28,846 nucleotides of DNA from a virus. Made by a program: the position numbers and the translations under genes. The notes under the pieces were generated by a model. The model did not search any database. It saw nothing but the letters and a program-made list of their open reading frames with translations, and had not been told where the DNA came from. The DNA lies in IMG/VR virus record IMGVR_UViG_3300027985_000364, positions 1 to 28,846 of that record; one strand, written 5' to 3'. Positions 1-6,404 of this stretch are shown here, in pieces (the first letter of the stretch is position 1; each line of letters begins with the position of its first letter).

Positions 1-89
1 ATAGTATTATTATATATTTTACTTGAAAAATCAGTTTCTTGTGAAATTCCTGCTTTTAATAAAGCATCAATATACTGATCTATATTCAT
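1..89 (-). CDS. Partial hypothetical protein, N-terminal 29 residues
   Basis: Reading leftward from an ATG at 89-87, the frame stays open through the window edge and gives a start MNIDQYIDALLKAG followed by a polar stretch ending SSKIYNN. The composition looks like a real protein N-terminus, with an amphipathic helix first. The ATG overlaps the end of the preceding small gene, whose stop is at 69-67, the tight overlap typical of phage operons. The upstream Shine-Dalgarno sequence is weak. I do not recognise a family, and the short visible part does not allow a function to be proposed. Confidence 0.55.
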   Translation of the reverse strand, partial: MNIDQYIDALLKAGISQETDFSSKIYNNT

Positions 90-312
90 AATTACTTATA
101 TTTCTTAAAAATTGTAATATTCTATCCGAAAGAACTTTTGATAGTTTTGAAATCCCATAAAAAATAATACCAGCATAAGAAAATGCTGATGTAAACAGCA
201 TTGTAATTAAATCTACTATATCAACATTTTGCGTCTTTCTTGTTTCGTGAATTAAAATAGAAAGTAAATTATATACCCAATAAAATAAGCCTTCATCATA
301 ATCTCTCCTCAT
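67..312 (-). CDS. Small hypothetical protein with a hydrophobic segment (81 aa)
   Basis: This is an 81-residue protein of unknown function. Roughly residues 35-60 are rich in Leu, Ile, Phe, Ala and Gly (around TMLFTSAFSYAGIIFYG) and could form one membrane helix. A basic, helical tail follows (SKLSKVLSDRILQFLRN). The ATG at 312-310 overlaps the last codons of the upstream gene by 17 nt. No separate ribosome binding site lies in front of this ATG, while a GGAGAG stretch falls just inside the coding sequence, so the start is uncertain and translation may be coupled to the gene upstream. It sits in the middle of a three-gene minus-strand group. No family was recognised. Confidence 0.5.
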   Translation of the reverse strand: MRRDYDEGLFYWVYNLLSILIHETRKTQNVDIVDLITMLFTSAFSYAGIIFYGISKLSKVLSDRILQFLRNISNYEYRSVY

Positions 313-529
313 TTAATAAAAAATGACACCGTTGTATCCTAAAATACAAATTAATTAAATTAGCAACCCGGTAACTACAATATACTAGTTCTTTATTTTT
401 AAATCTCATCCTATGTATCCGTATAGTATACAAAATAGAAGTTGATACAGTTTTTATTGATCTTCCATCAACAACAAGATCAATATTTGTTCGAACTCTA
501 CTCGATAATAAGTCATCAATTGTTAACAT
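296..529 (-). CDS. Small hypothetical protein (77 aa)
   Basis: I place the start at the ATG at 529-527 rather than at an upstream TTG, because AAGGAG lies about 7 nt before this ATG. The 77-residue product begins MLTIDDLLSSRVRTNIDLVV and is basic in its second half, with several Arg/Tyr residues and two Cys. It has no signal peptide or obvious membrane segment. It is the first gene of a minus-strand group of three overlapping small genes that run out of the window. I saw no late-type promoter box in front of it, so it is probably read from an early or middle promoter. No family was recognised. Confidence 0.55.
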   Translation of the reverse strand: MLTIDDLLSSRVRTNIDLVVDGRSIKTVSTSILYTIRIHRMRFKNKELVYCSYRVANLINLYFRIQRCHFLLNEERL

Positions 530-686
530 ATAATTCTCCTTATGCAATAATAACAAAATTAAAAAGAATTTAAGAATATAACTGAAATAACAAAGAAATC
601 CGGAATTTTAATTCAGGATTTATTGGAATTTCTTGGATTGGATATTTCTGAATGAAATGAAGGAATATTTAAGACAACTAATAATA

Positions 687-692
687 TATAAT
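687..692 (+). promoter_or_regulatory. Candidate -10 box for the structured RNA
   Basis: A perfect TATAAT lies about 6 nt before a G-containing start region (about 698-700), just ahead of the GC-rich tandem repeat. No good TTGACA-like -35 box is present at the right distance. The surrounding sequence is AT-rich, so chance is a real possibility. Its value rests on its position at the upstream edge of the structured segment. Confidence 0.4.
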
Positions 693-700
693 ATAAGAGT

Positions 701-734
701 CGTTGCTCTACGAGCCCCGTTGCTCTACGAGCCC
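701..734 (+). repeat. Two tandem copies of a 17-nt GC-rich repeat
   Basis: The unit CGTTGCTCTACGAGCCC occurs twice head to tail with no mismatch. Each copy contains the small dyad GCTC-TAC-GAGC. It stands at the presumed 5' end of the structured RNA and is much richer in G and C than its surroundings. I did not see a third copy in the window. Confidence 0.9.
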
Positions 735-1061
735 CAACTAGTTTCTACGTATTCCTTATGCTATCGCAAAGGAAATACTATAAACTTAATTTTATTATTA
801 ATGTATTGACGTAGAAGAGTGAAAGGTTCCTCTTCCCCCTATAGCACCAAAAAGGCACTATAAAGGGAAAGAGTTTGACGTTAGTGTCGTTCGTGGTTTT
901 GTATTGTAGATTCAGTTAAGGCAGAAGCGAGTCATCCGGTTTCTCCTGCTATAATTCACGCAACAGAATTATATACTACAGTCTCATATGGCGGTCGTAA
1001 TCTAGGGCTAATGCTTGCGATTACTCGGTTATAACGTGCTATACAAACAACACATTAAACT

Positions 1062-1093
1062 GTTCGTATCCCTACGAACTTCCTTTTTGTTTT
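1062..1093 (+). terminator. Terminator-like hairpin at the end of the structured RNA
   Basis: GTTCGTA (1062-1068) and TACGAAC (1073-1079) form a perfect 7-bp stem with loop TCCC, followed by TTCCTTTTTGTTTT. The T tract is interrupted but adequate for an intrinsic terminator on the plus strand. Confidence 0.55.
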
Positions 1094-1240
1094 GAATAAT
1101 TTACTACAAGATCATTACAAGTTAGCGTAACTTACTTCTAATTAATAGGTAATGCTTGGTTAGTTTGAATACTTATAACAAACGTTAACGGTATAGAATT
1201 TTTCGAATTCCTTGCAATTAAACTTTAATTTTGTTTAACC

Positions 1241-1475
1241 CCGCAAAATTGCAAATGCGGTATTTCGATTTATGAAATATTATTTCCACGACGCAGTCTA
1301 TATTTATACTGGCGCCTCGCAATGGCGGGGTAGTCTTTATTCTCCCCAATCCCATCGGTACATCTCCAGTTCCATGTATATCTCATGTCATCGTGCCGGT
1401 CCTGTCCCCGGGTGGTACACAGCTCTCACTGTGCCATTTGTGTCACGGTTTTTAATGTACGCAAAAATGCGTGAT
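1241..1475 (+). other. GC-rich island with multiple hairpins
   Basis: By hand count, 72 of 130 bases in 1311-1440 are G or C (about 55%), far above the surrounding sequence. Hairpins seen: CCGCA/TGCGG (1241-1245 with 1256-1260), directly followed by TATTTC/GAAATA (1261-1266 with 1274-1279); CGCC/GGCG (1313-1316 with 1324-1327); GGGG/CCCC (1327-1330 with 1344-1347, sharing base 1327 with the previous hairpin); TACAT/ATGTA around 1359-1378; CACAG/CTGTG (1418-1422 with 1429-1433); and ACGCA-AAAA-TGCGT around 1459-1471. An 88-codon frame (1272-1538) crosses it but has no ribosome binding site, uses C- and G-ending codons unlike the rest of the phage, and its ATG lies at the TATTTC/GAAATA hairpin. 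I therefore favour a structured RNA or DNA element over a protein. Strand is uncertain. Confidence 0.45.
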
Positions 1476-1587
1476 ATAATCAAGAAAGGGCTTATTAAAA
1501 ATGAGCTTAAATGGGCTTTAAAATTAGTTGTTTTGTAAACTTGAGCTTATGTCTTAATATAACATACAATTCTTTAATTTGTGATAA

Positions 1588-1595
1588 AATAAATA
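1588..1595 (+). promoter_or_regulatory. Late promoter box of the endonuclease VII gene
   Basis: AATAAATA differs from the T4 late consensus TATAAATA only at the first base and ends 29 nt before the ATG at 1625. The same box-to-ATG distance is found at five other genes in the window. Confidence 0.65.
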
Positions 1596-1624
1596 TTTTT
1601 ATATAAAGAATACCGGTTAAAATT

Positions 1625-2110
1625 ATGAACAACAGGCTAAAAAATCCAGCTGATGCTGCAAAATACAGAGAACAGCTACTACAGAAACAACATAAAATTG
1701 ATCCTATAACACAAACTGAAATAAAAGATGCAGTATTAGATCATCAGCACTTTGGTGAGCAGAGATGCAGAGCAGTTTTAGAAAGAACTGTGAATAGTTT
1801 TGAAGGAAAAGTGTTTAATGCTTATCAACAATATGTGAAACACCATACAGATTTAAGTATTTCTGACATATTACGAAATTTAGCTGACTATCTTGAAAAA
1901 GATTACAGTAATAACGCTATTCACCATACTGCTATAGATACTGATGTTCGCGCATTTAAGCAATTAACATCGTCTACGCAAAAAGAAATACTTGAATCTA
2001 TTAATATTAACCCAGAAACAAACGCATTAAAACGCGCAAAACAAATAAGAAAGGCAATCAGAGAAAATAAATTAGATTCTCAAGTAATATATAATAAAAA
2101 AGGCGCATAA
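1625..2110 (+). CDS. 49: Recombination endonuclease VII homologue lacking the zinc cysteines (gp49-like)
   Basis: T4 endonuclease VII cuts Holliday junctions and other branched DNA so that replicated, recombined DNA can be packaged. At 161 residues this protein is close to T4 gp49 (157). The active-site block is present: D39-H40-x-H42 (VLDHQH), then N57 and E60 in VNSFEGK, matching the T4 DH-x-H and N-x-x-E residues. The C-terminal part also matches T4, with YLEKDYSNNAIH at 89-100 and F111-x-x-L114. Missing are the two CxxC pairs that bind structural zinc in T4: the first pair corresponds to Lys/Asp in QHKIDPIT and the second to ERTVN. The only Cys is C48. No good Shine-Dalgarno precedes the ATG, which lies 29 nt after a late promoter box. 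The last codons form one arm of a terminator. Identity is fairly sure; cleavage activity is inferred. Confidence 0.82.
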   Translation: MNNRLKNPADAAKYREQLLQKQHKIDPITQTEIKDAVLDHQHFGEQRCRAVLERTVNSFEGKVFNAYQQYVKHHTDLSISDILRNLADYLEKDYSNNAIHHTAIDTDVRAFKQLTSSTQKEILESININPETNALKRAKQIRKAIRENKLDSQVIYNKKGA

Positions 2111-2121
2111 GCGCCTTTTTT
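2096..2121. terminator. Bidirectional terminator between convergent endonuclease VII and gp6 genes
   Basis: GGCGC-ATAA-GCGCC is flanked by six A on the left and six T on the right, so it can end transcripts from both sides. The TAA of the endonuclease gene lies in the loop, and the stop of the gp6-like gene (2122-2120) lies in the T tract. A near-identical cassette stands at 28505-28529. Confidence 0.85.
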
Positions 2122-5100
2122 ATGAACCAATGTTTATTGTTACTGCATTTAAAGATGTAATTATTTCAACATTTTCAACTGTAGCTGTACTTATGAAAAT
2201 TTCATTTGATTCGCACGGTATTTCGTATAAATTACCAAATTTTGATGAACTAGAACTTGGAACTAACACGATACTTGAAATAGATGAGCTTAATTGTTGG
2301 TGAATATATGCTGATAATTCACTAAAATAGAAAGTATCGCCAAAATCCCAATAATCAATACTAAAGTAATCGTTGATAGCTGTAATTACTTCTTGTTTAA
2401 TTTCATCGTCCGTTAAATTGGAGTTAGCAATAGGAACTACTTTAAATGTACACTGATAAGAAGAATCAGACGTAGAACCAAATAATGGAACAAATTTTCC
2501 ACTATTCCAAATTATTGTATCACTCATTGCTTTTACACTGTCAAAACTTTCAAATTCAGAATTTAATTCCAAAATTGTTGGTGCTGAAGGAAATGAGGTA
2601 CTAGTTTTTGATGTACTATTTAACCACGTTTGTACTGCATCATAATATGTACTTGTAATTACAAAAATATCATGGATATTTGTAATAGCAGGATCAATTC
2701 TATAATCTTCAGAAGCGTAGTGTTTCCATTGATAATATAAACCAGTTCTACCGTATCTTACTTTGTAGTTTGTAACTACTTCTAAATTTAATGATTCTAA
2801 GTAAGTATCTCTACTGGAACTACTCATTTGGTTGCTATCAAGTATTGTAACGTTTGAGTTACTTCTGCTATCAAGATACTTAATGAATATTCCTAGTGGT
2901 TTATAATAAAAAACTGTCCCTAATAGACGTGTATTGTCTAACGTAGTTCTGTAGCTAATTGAACTTCTATATTCGTTTTCATCTGTTGAACTAATATATG
3001 TAGGATCATATACATAAAAATAATCATCAGGTAAGGTAATAATATTATCAAGATTATTTGAATCAGTATAATAAAAGACTTCAACTTCAATTGGTGAATC
3101 TTCGGGTACTAACGATCTGTACAAACCTGGATTATTAGTAATACCGTATGAGTCCACATCTTGTGAACTTAATGTAATTCTAGTAGGATCATTTCGACCA
3201 TCAGAACCAGTAACTAACCCGTTAATTCTTAAATTAATATCTGAAGAATATGCAGTATCAGTAGTAGGATTTAAGTTACTTCTTATTATCTTAATAATAT
3301 CTTCTTGCGCTGTTCCAGAAACTGTATCTGTTACTGCATCAGTATTAACAAAATAAAACTGAACAGTATCTCCTCCGCAGAAGATATAATCAACACCTCT
3401 AGCAGTAAATAACCATTCATTTCCGTTATATGCGCATTTGATTAAGCATTTATTAGTACTGTAATCAAAATCAGTGCTTAAATCAAATGTATTAAGAACT
3501 GTAGATACTTTCCATGTTAAATCGGATGAATCGTAGTATAAACCAAAATCAATAGATGATGAAAGAGCATTTGCAATTGCTGAAATTTCAGAATAAGTAA
3601 ATGATGTTCTTAAATTATAATAGAAATTACTAGTTGTATATGAACTAGGAATAGCTTTTGATAATTTATATCTAGAAATAGTTGAATCGTATTCAAGTAC
3701 ACTTGCCCATGTCACTGTTGTGCTATTAGGATCTATAAATTTAATTAATGAGCCTTGAGATACTGAAACATTTGAATCTAGTGTTCCATTAAAGTATCCC
3801 CAGTTTCCGGTTGAACTTACAGAATAATCAACTGTCCAAACTAGAGTTGATGATGATTTATAATACGATGTACTTTCATAATATAAATTCTGTAATCCTA
3901 CATATGTCAATAAAGGCTCAATTTTGGATGTTACGATATTAGCACTTGTTTTTTCAGTTGGTAACGACTCAGTATCTGATTTCCCTGCTAGTAATGTTTC
4001 TCTATAAATAACACCATCATCAGAGAATATACTAGTATTTTGATACTTACTAGTAGGATCAATAATATCAATAAATCTACTATGGCCTGAATATGTTCTG
4101 TTTACTGTTTTTGCTTTTTGGATTGTACTTGTTTGTGCTAATGCACCAATTGTGTAATCTTCACCAGTAATCAATCTATTATTTGTATAATAAGCTTGAG
4201 GAGCTCTAGCTTTAATCTGTTCAGTAGTTTCTGCTATTTGGGCATTTTCAACTGAGTATTGAAGACTAAAGGTAAATGATAAATTATACGTCATTGTACC
4301 AGAAGTATTGTTTGTTTTTAATGATACTGACGCATTTTGGATATCTGATGTTTTAATTGTATATGTTGTACCAGCTGATACTCTATACCAAACACGATAT
4401 GTTCCTAAAGGAACCGATCCTATAGTACTATCAGGATATCTGATACTAATCGTATCATTATCGTTTGTTATAACTGAATAAATGTTTGAAATTTGTTGAT
4501 TTATTGAGTTATATGTAATATTTTGAGTATTTGATACTTTTGTCCATTTTGCAGCTATAGTACCATCTGAGTTTATCTGTTGAACCCACACATCAATTTC
4601 GTTAATATTTTGAGTACTTAACGATTCAATTCTGTTCTCTACTGCTGTAGTATAAGAATAGTCATTATACTTTAATGTTCCTTGTTTAAAGTACAAAAAG
4701 AACCCAGTATTGGGTGAATTAAATCCATTTCCATCGTTACGATAGATTATATTCCATGCAGCTTTAGGATCGGGTATTCTTTCTGATATAACACCGTTTT
4801 CATCAATGTCAGGATTAACAATTTCAAAATCCAATGAAGATCCATTAACTGAAGCAGTAAATGGTAATGTAATAGCACTCATAGCTACTGAGTTTAATCT
4901 GTATATTTGATTTTGGATGCTATTTGCATAAACCTTTTTAATAGGTTTGCCAAATTTGTTACTACTGATTAAATTTGCATTTAAAACTGTTATGAATTGT
5001 TCGTACCAATCAACATTTAACGAATCGTTCCATTTTATAGTCTTTCCGGTTAAAGAATTACCATTTGAATCGTACACTTCTTGTGAGGTACTAATTTGTG

Positions 5101-5461
5101 TTAATTTTACTAAACCTCTAGCAGGATAGTTTCGTTTAGGATAATATGATAACATTTGAGCTAATCTTAAAATACTAGCTCTACGCTCTGCTGTATCTAA
5201 AAAGTTTTCTCTAGTGTTTAGATCCATACGGAATGCTAAATTTTGCCCAAGGAAACATAGAGTATCTAGAATGAATATAAATTCCTGGTTATTGATCCAG
5301 TCATTAAAACTATCAGGATATGTAGTTTGTAAATAACCAACTAAACTAGTTCTAATAGTATCAAAATCGTATGCAGTTAAATTTACTTGAGCAAAAGCTT
5401 GGTATATTACTTTCCAATCCTCAGCTGCAAATAAATTACTCTGTCGGGTTTGGGATCCCAT
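2120..5461 (-). CDS. 6: Baseplate wedge protein, gp6-like (1113 aa)
   Basis: In T4, gp6 dimers join neighbouring wedges into the ring around the tail hub and rearrange during sheath contraction. The N-terminal region is the clearest evidence: residues 31-120 include DFDTIRTSLVGYL, ILDTLCFLGQNLAFRMD and FLDTAERRASILRLA, then a YYPKRNYPARG turn. This is the usual start of gp6/baseplate-J proteins of T4-type phages. Near residue 909 is a conserved-looking YYQWKHYAS...YRIDPAITNIHD stretch, and a J-like C-terminal helix DDEIKQEVITAINDYF lies near 1015. The middle is a long Ser/Thr/Asn/Tyr-rich beta region. It is much longer than T4 gp6 (660 aa). GGAG precedes the ATG. It has its own late promoter box and is separated from gp25 upstream by a terminator. 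Confidence 0.82.
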   Translation of the reverse strand: MGSQTRQSNLFAAEDWKVIYQAFAQVNLTAYDFDTIRTSLVGYLQTTYPDSFNDWINNQEFIFILDTLCFLGQNLAFRMDLNTRENFLDTAERRASILRLAQMLSYYPKRNYPARGLVKLTQISTSQEVYDSNGNSLTGKTIKWNDSLNVDWYEQFITVLNANLISSNKFGKPIKKVYANSIQNQIYRLNSVAMSAITLPFTASVNGSSLDFEIVNPDIDENGVISERIPDPKAAWNIIYRNDGNGFNSPNTGFFLYFKQGTLKYNDYSYTTAVENRIESLSTQNINEIDVWVQQINSDGTIAAKWTKVSNTQNITYNSINQQISNIYSVITNDNDTISIRYPDSTIGSVPLGTYRVWYRVSAGTTYTIKTSDIQNASVSLKTNNTSGTMTYNLSFTFSLQYSVENAQIAETTEQIKARAPQAYYTNNRLITGEDYTIGALAQTSTIQKAKTVNRTYSGHSRFIDIIDPTSKYQNTSIFSDDGVIYRETLLAGKSDTESLPTEKTSANIVTSKIEPLLTYVGLQNLYYESTSYYKSSSTLVWTVDYSVSSTGNWGYFNGTLDSNVSVSQGSLIKFIDPNSTTVTWASVLEYDSTISRYKLSKAIPSSYTTSNFYYNLRTSFTYSEISAIANALSSSIDFGLYYDSSDLTWKVSTVLNTFDLSTDFDYSTNKCLIKCAYNGNEWLFTARGVDYIFCGGDTVQFYFVNTDAVTDTVSGTAQEDIIKIIRSNLNPTTDTAYSSDINLRINGLVTGSDGRNDPTRITLSSQDVDSYGITNNPGLYRSLVPEDSPIEVEVFYYTDSNNLDNIITLPDDYFYVYDPTYISSTDENEYRSSISYRTTLDNTRLLGTVFYYKPLGIFIKYLDSRSNSNVTILDSNQMSSSSRDTYLESLNLEVVTNYKVRYGRTGLYYQWKHYASEDYRIDPAITNIHDIFVITSTYYDAVQTWLNSTSKTSTSFPSAPTILELNSEFESFDSVKAMSDTIIWNSGKFVPLFGSTSDSSYQCTFKVVPIANSNLTDDEIKQEVITAINDYFSIDYWDFGDTFYFSELSAYIHQQLSSSISSIVLVPSSSSSKFGNLYEIPCESNEIFISTATVENVEIITSLNAVTINIGS

Positions 5462-5491
5462 ATAAAATCTCCGAAAAACTAACGTATAAGT

Positions 5492-5499
5492 TATTTATC
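5492..5499 (-). promoter_or_regulatory. Late promoter box of the gp6-like gene
   Basis: On the minus strand the sequence reads GATAAATA, with 30 nt between it and the ATG at 5461. It lies between the terminator of the gp25 gene and the gp6-like gene, so it can supply that gene with its own transcript. Confidence 0.6.
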
Positions 5500-5506
5500 A
5501 GTTAAA

Positions 5507-5530
5507 TAAAAAATGCCTCTCACGAGGCAT
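5507..5530 (-). terminator. Terminator of the gp25-like gene, stop codon in the loop
   Basis: Read on the minus strand, ATGCCTC-GTGA-GAGGCAT is a perfect 7-bp stem with a GNRA-type loop, followed by a run of T. The TGA stop of the gp25 gene (5522-5520) is the last three bases of the GTGA loop. Confidence 0.8.
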
Positions 5531-5876
5531 TGTTAAAATAAAGAGATAACATATCTGATGTTTCTTCTGTGTAAAAATACAGCGAAATATCTATTTGATA
5601 TCCATTATCCAATTCAGTAATTGTAATAGAATTTTCTTTTACTCTAGGATCTGATTGGATAATACGTCTAGCATCATCTTTAAGCTTAGTTCTTATATCA
5701 TCGCTCATTAATTCAAATGTTAAATTGTGCCCAATGAACCCGTAATTTACATCAAGAAGCCTTTCGCCTTTCATTGTCATAAATTGATTCATTAAATCTT
5801 TTTTAACTAATTCAATATCTGTTAATATTTGAGTTGGACCTGTAGAATTTGAGCCAAAACCAACAAATTCAGCCAT
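5520..5876 (-). CDS. 25: Baseplate wedge protein, gp25-like (118 aa)
   Basis: Proteins of the gp25 (GPW_gp25) family sit at the inner baseplate wedge, where they contact gp6 and gp53 and help nucleate the sheath. The family core is visible at residues 24-60: VKKDLMNQFMTMKGERLLD followed by NYGFIGHNLTFEL, corresponding to the usual GER-x-x-x-P-x-F/Y-G block. Then come the Arg-rich helix DDARRIIQSDPRVKENS and the short beta tail typical of the family. Length fits the family (T4 gp25 is 132 aa). The ATG overlaps the upstream lysozyme stop by one base (TAATG), so translation is probably coupled. A terminator whose loop holds the stop codon ends the gene. Confidence 0.88.
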   Translation of the reverse strand: MAEFVGFGSNSTGPTQILTDIELVKKDLMNQFMTMKGERLLDVNYGFIGHNLTFELMSDDIRTKLKDDARRIIQSDPRVKENSITITELDNGYQIDISLYFYTEETSDMLSLYFNNAS

Positions 5877-6364
5877 TATTTACTCATCCCTGATAATAAG
5901 ATAATATATCGTTTAATTCTATTTGGTGCTTGTTTGTATAACCTAGAATTTTTTAATTCAGCTGCGGCTGTTTTGTAATTATTAGATTTTAGTGCAGTTA
6001 AGAAATTTTTAAATTTAGATAACCCGCCTTTTCCTATTTGATATACTAAACATGCTAGAAGTATTTGAATTTCTAAAGGGCATGACAATTCGTACTTAGA
6101 ATACAGTTCTTCAGCACCAGAAACAGCAGTTTCTAAATCTCTTACTAATAAAGCAGATGCTTCATCAGGAGTAAGCCCTTGTTTAAATGACTCGTTAATT
6201 AATACCAAATGACCATAACCGATAGTAGGTTTCCCTAGAGTATCGTTATATTGCACAAATTTACCGTTCTTATATGTACCAATTTTTGCTTGATATTCTT
6301 TTGACCCTTCGTCTAGCATTATTTTGTTAACTAGATCCTTGTTTGACGTTGTTAAAGACCACAT
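5876..6364 (-). CDS. T4-type lysozyme, stand-alone (GH24 muramidase, 162 aa)
   Basis: It hydrolyses the MurNAc-GlcNAc bond of peptidoglycan. The T4 lysozyme catalytic triad Glu-Asp-Thr maps to E19 (MLDEG), D41 (YNDTLG) and T47 (PTIGYGH). Near the C-terminus, PNRIKRYIILL matches PNRAKRVITTF of T4 lysozyme. No signal peptide is seen, so release would need a holin or the virion. It is encoded inside the baseplate operon, directly downstream of the gp5-like gene, whose C-terminal domain is a related GH24 lysozyme (both share a D-x-x-G-x-P-T-I-G-x-G-H core and a PNR motif). It could be a virion or baseplate enzyme or the cell-lysis enzyme. It has a strong AGGAGG ribosome binding site and its own late promoter box. 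Confidence 0.88.
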   Translation of the reverse strand: MWSLTTSNKDLVNKIMLDEGSKEYQAKIGTYKNGKFVQYNDTLGKPTIGYGHLVLINESFKQGLTPDEASALLVRDLETAVSGAEELYSKYELSCPLEIQILLACLVYQIGKGGLSKFKNFLTALKSNNYKTAAAELKNSRLYKQAPNRIKRYIILLSGMSK

Positions 6365-6392
6365 AAGTAGTACCTCCTCTTATGGTTTTAAA

Positions 6393-6400
6393 TATTTATG
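6393..6400 (-). promoter_or_regulatory. Late promoter box of the lysozyme-gp25 unit
   Basis: On the minus strand the sequence reads CATAAATA and ends 28 nt before the ATG at 6364. It lies in the 40-nt gap after the gp5-like gene and probably boosts the free lysozyme and gp25 over read-through from the gene upstream. Confidence 0.62.
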
Positions 6401-6404
6401 CTGA

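Larger units (their letters stand above)
698..1093 (+). ncRNA. Putative structured non-coding RNA, about 400 nt
   Basis: Several strong helices can be drawn by hand. Pairing 743-750 (TTCTACGT) with 809-816 (ACGTAGAA) is a perfect 8 bp, and it encloses a hairpin of 751-757 with 769-776 that has one bulged A. The segment 830-873 forms a long rod: CTCTTCCC with GGGAAAGAG (one bulge), then TATAG with CTATA, then CC with GG around an A5 loop, separated by symmetric internal loops. Segment 903-909 pairs with 976-982 (one G-T), continued by 910-913 with 966-969. GTAATC 997-1002 pairs with GATTAC 1019-1024. A perfect 7-bp hairpin at 1062-1079 followed by a T-rich tract closes the unit. A TATAAT sits just upstream. 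Strand is chosen from that box and the T tract. The family is unknown. An alternative is a replication or packaging site. Confidence 0.5.
530..1624. other. 1.1-kb gene-free, structure-rich region
   Basis: No protein gene here is convincing on either strand, whereas the other 27 kb are almost continuously coding. From left to right it contains: an AT-rich stretch (530-686) with nothing firm; a TATAAT box (687-692); a tandem 17-nt GC-rich repeat (701-734); a chain of helices ending in a terminator-like hairpin (743-1079); an AT-rich stretch with a short hairpin AAGTTA-GCG-TAACTT (1119-1133); a possible loop pairing and GC-rich island (1212-1475); and an AT-rich leader to the endonuclease VII gene with a late promoter box (1588-1595). 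I searched by eye for tRNA T-arms on both strands and found none that fit a cloverleaf. Confidence 0.7.

Noticed and set aside
560-652. Short stop-bounded plus-strand frame ending in LLEFLGLDISE
   Set aside because: It looks protein-like but has no start codon or ribosome binding site and only about 25-30 codons. It may be a gene remnant, but the evidence is too thin.
925-945. Minus-strand mini-frame with a good AGGAG site and ATG (MTRFCLN)
   Set aside because: It ends after seven codons and overlaps the helices of the candidate RNA. No gene downstream would need a leader peptide there.
700-1475. tRNA or tmRNA genes in the gene desert
   Set aside because: TTCGA-type T-loop motifs occur only in simple palindromes (around 1203 and 1265), with no matching 5-bp T stem, acceptor stem or D arm. 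No cloverleaf could be drawn on either strand.
1272-1538. 88-codon open frame on the plus strand across the GC-rich island
   Set aside because: It has no ribosome binding site, the ATG is part of a hairpin, third positions are C/G-rich unlike other genes here, and the sequence matches no family I know. A long frame by chance is more likely in a GC-rich patch with fewer stops.
698-1540. CRISPR array or retron
   Set aside because: Only two adjacent repeat copies without spacers occur, no cas or reverse transcriptase gene is present, and the hairpins differ from one another.
4947-5129. Small frames opposite or inside the large structural genes (for example 4947-5129, 11134-11319, 15170-15376, 17127-17500, 20435-20710, 21353-21649)
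   Set aside because: Each lies fully within a strongly supported gene in another frame and has no ribosome binding site or independent support.
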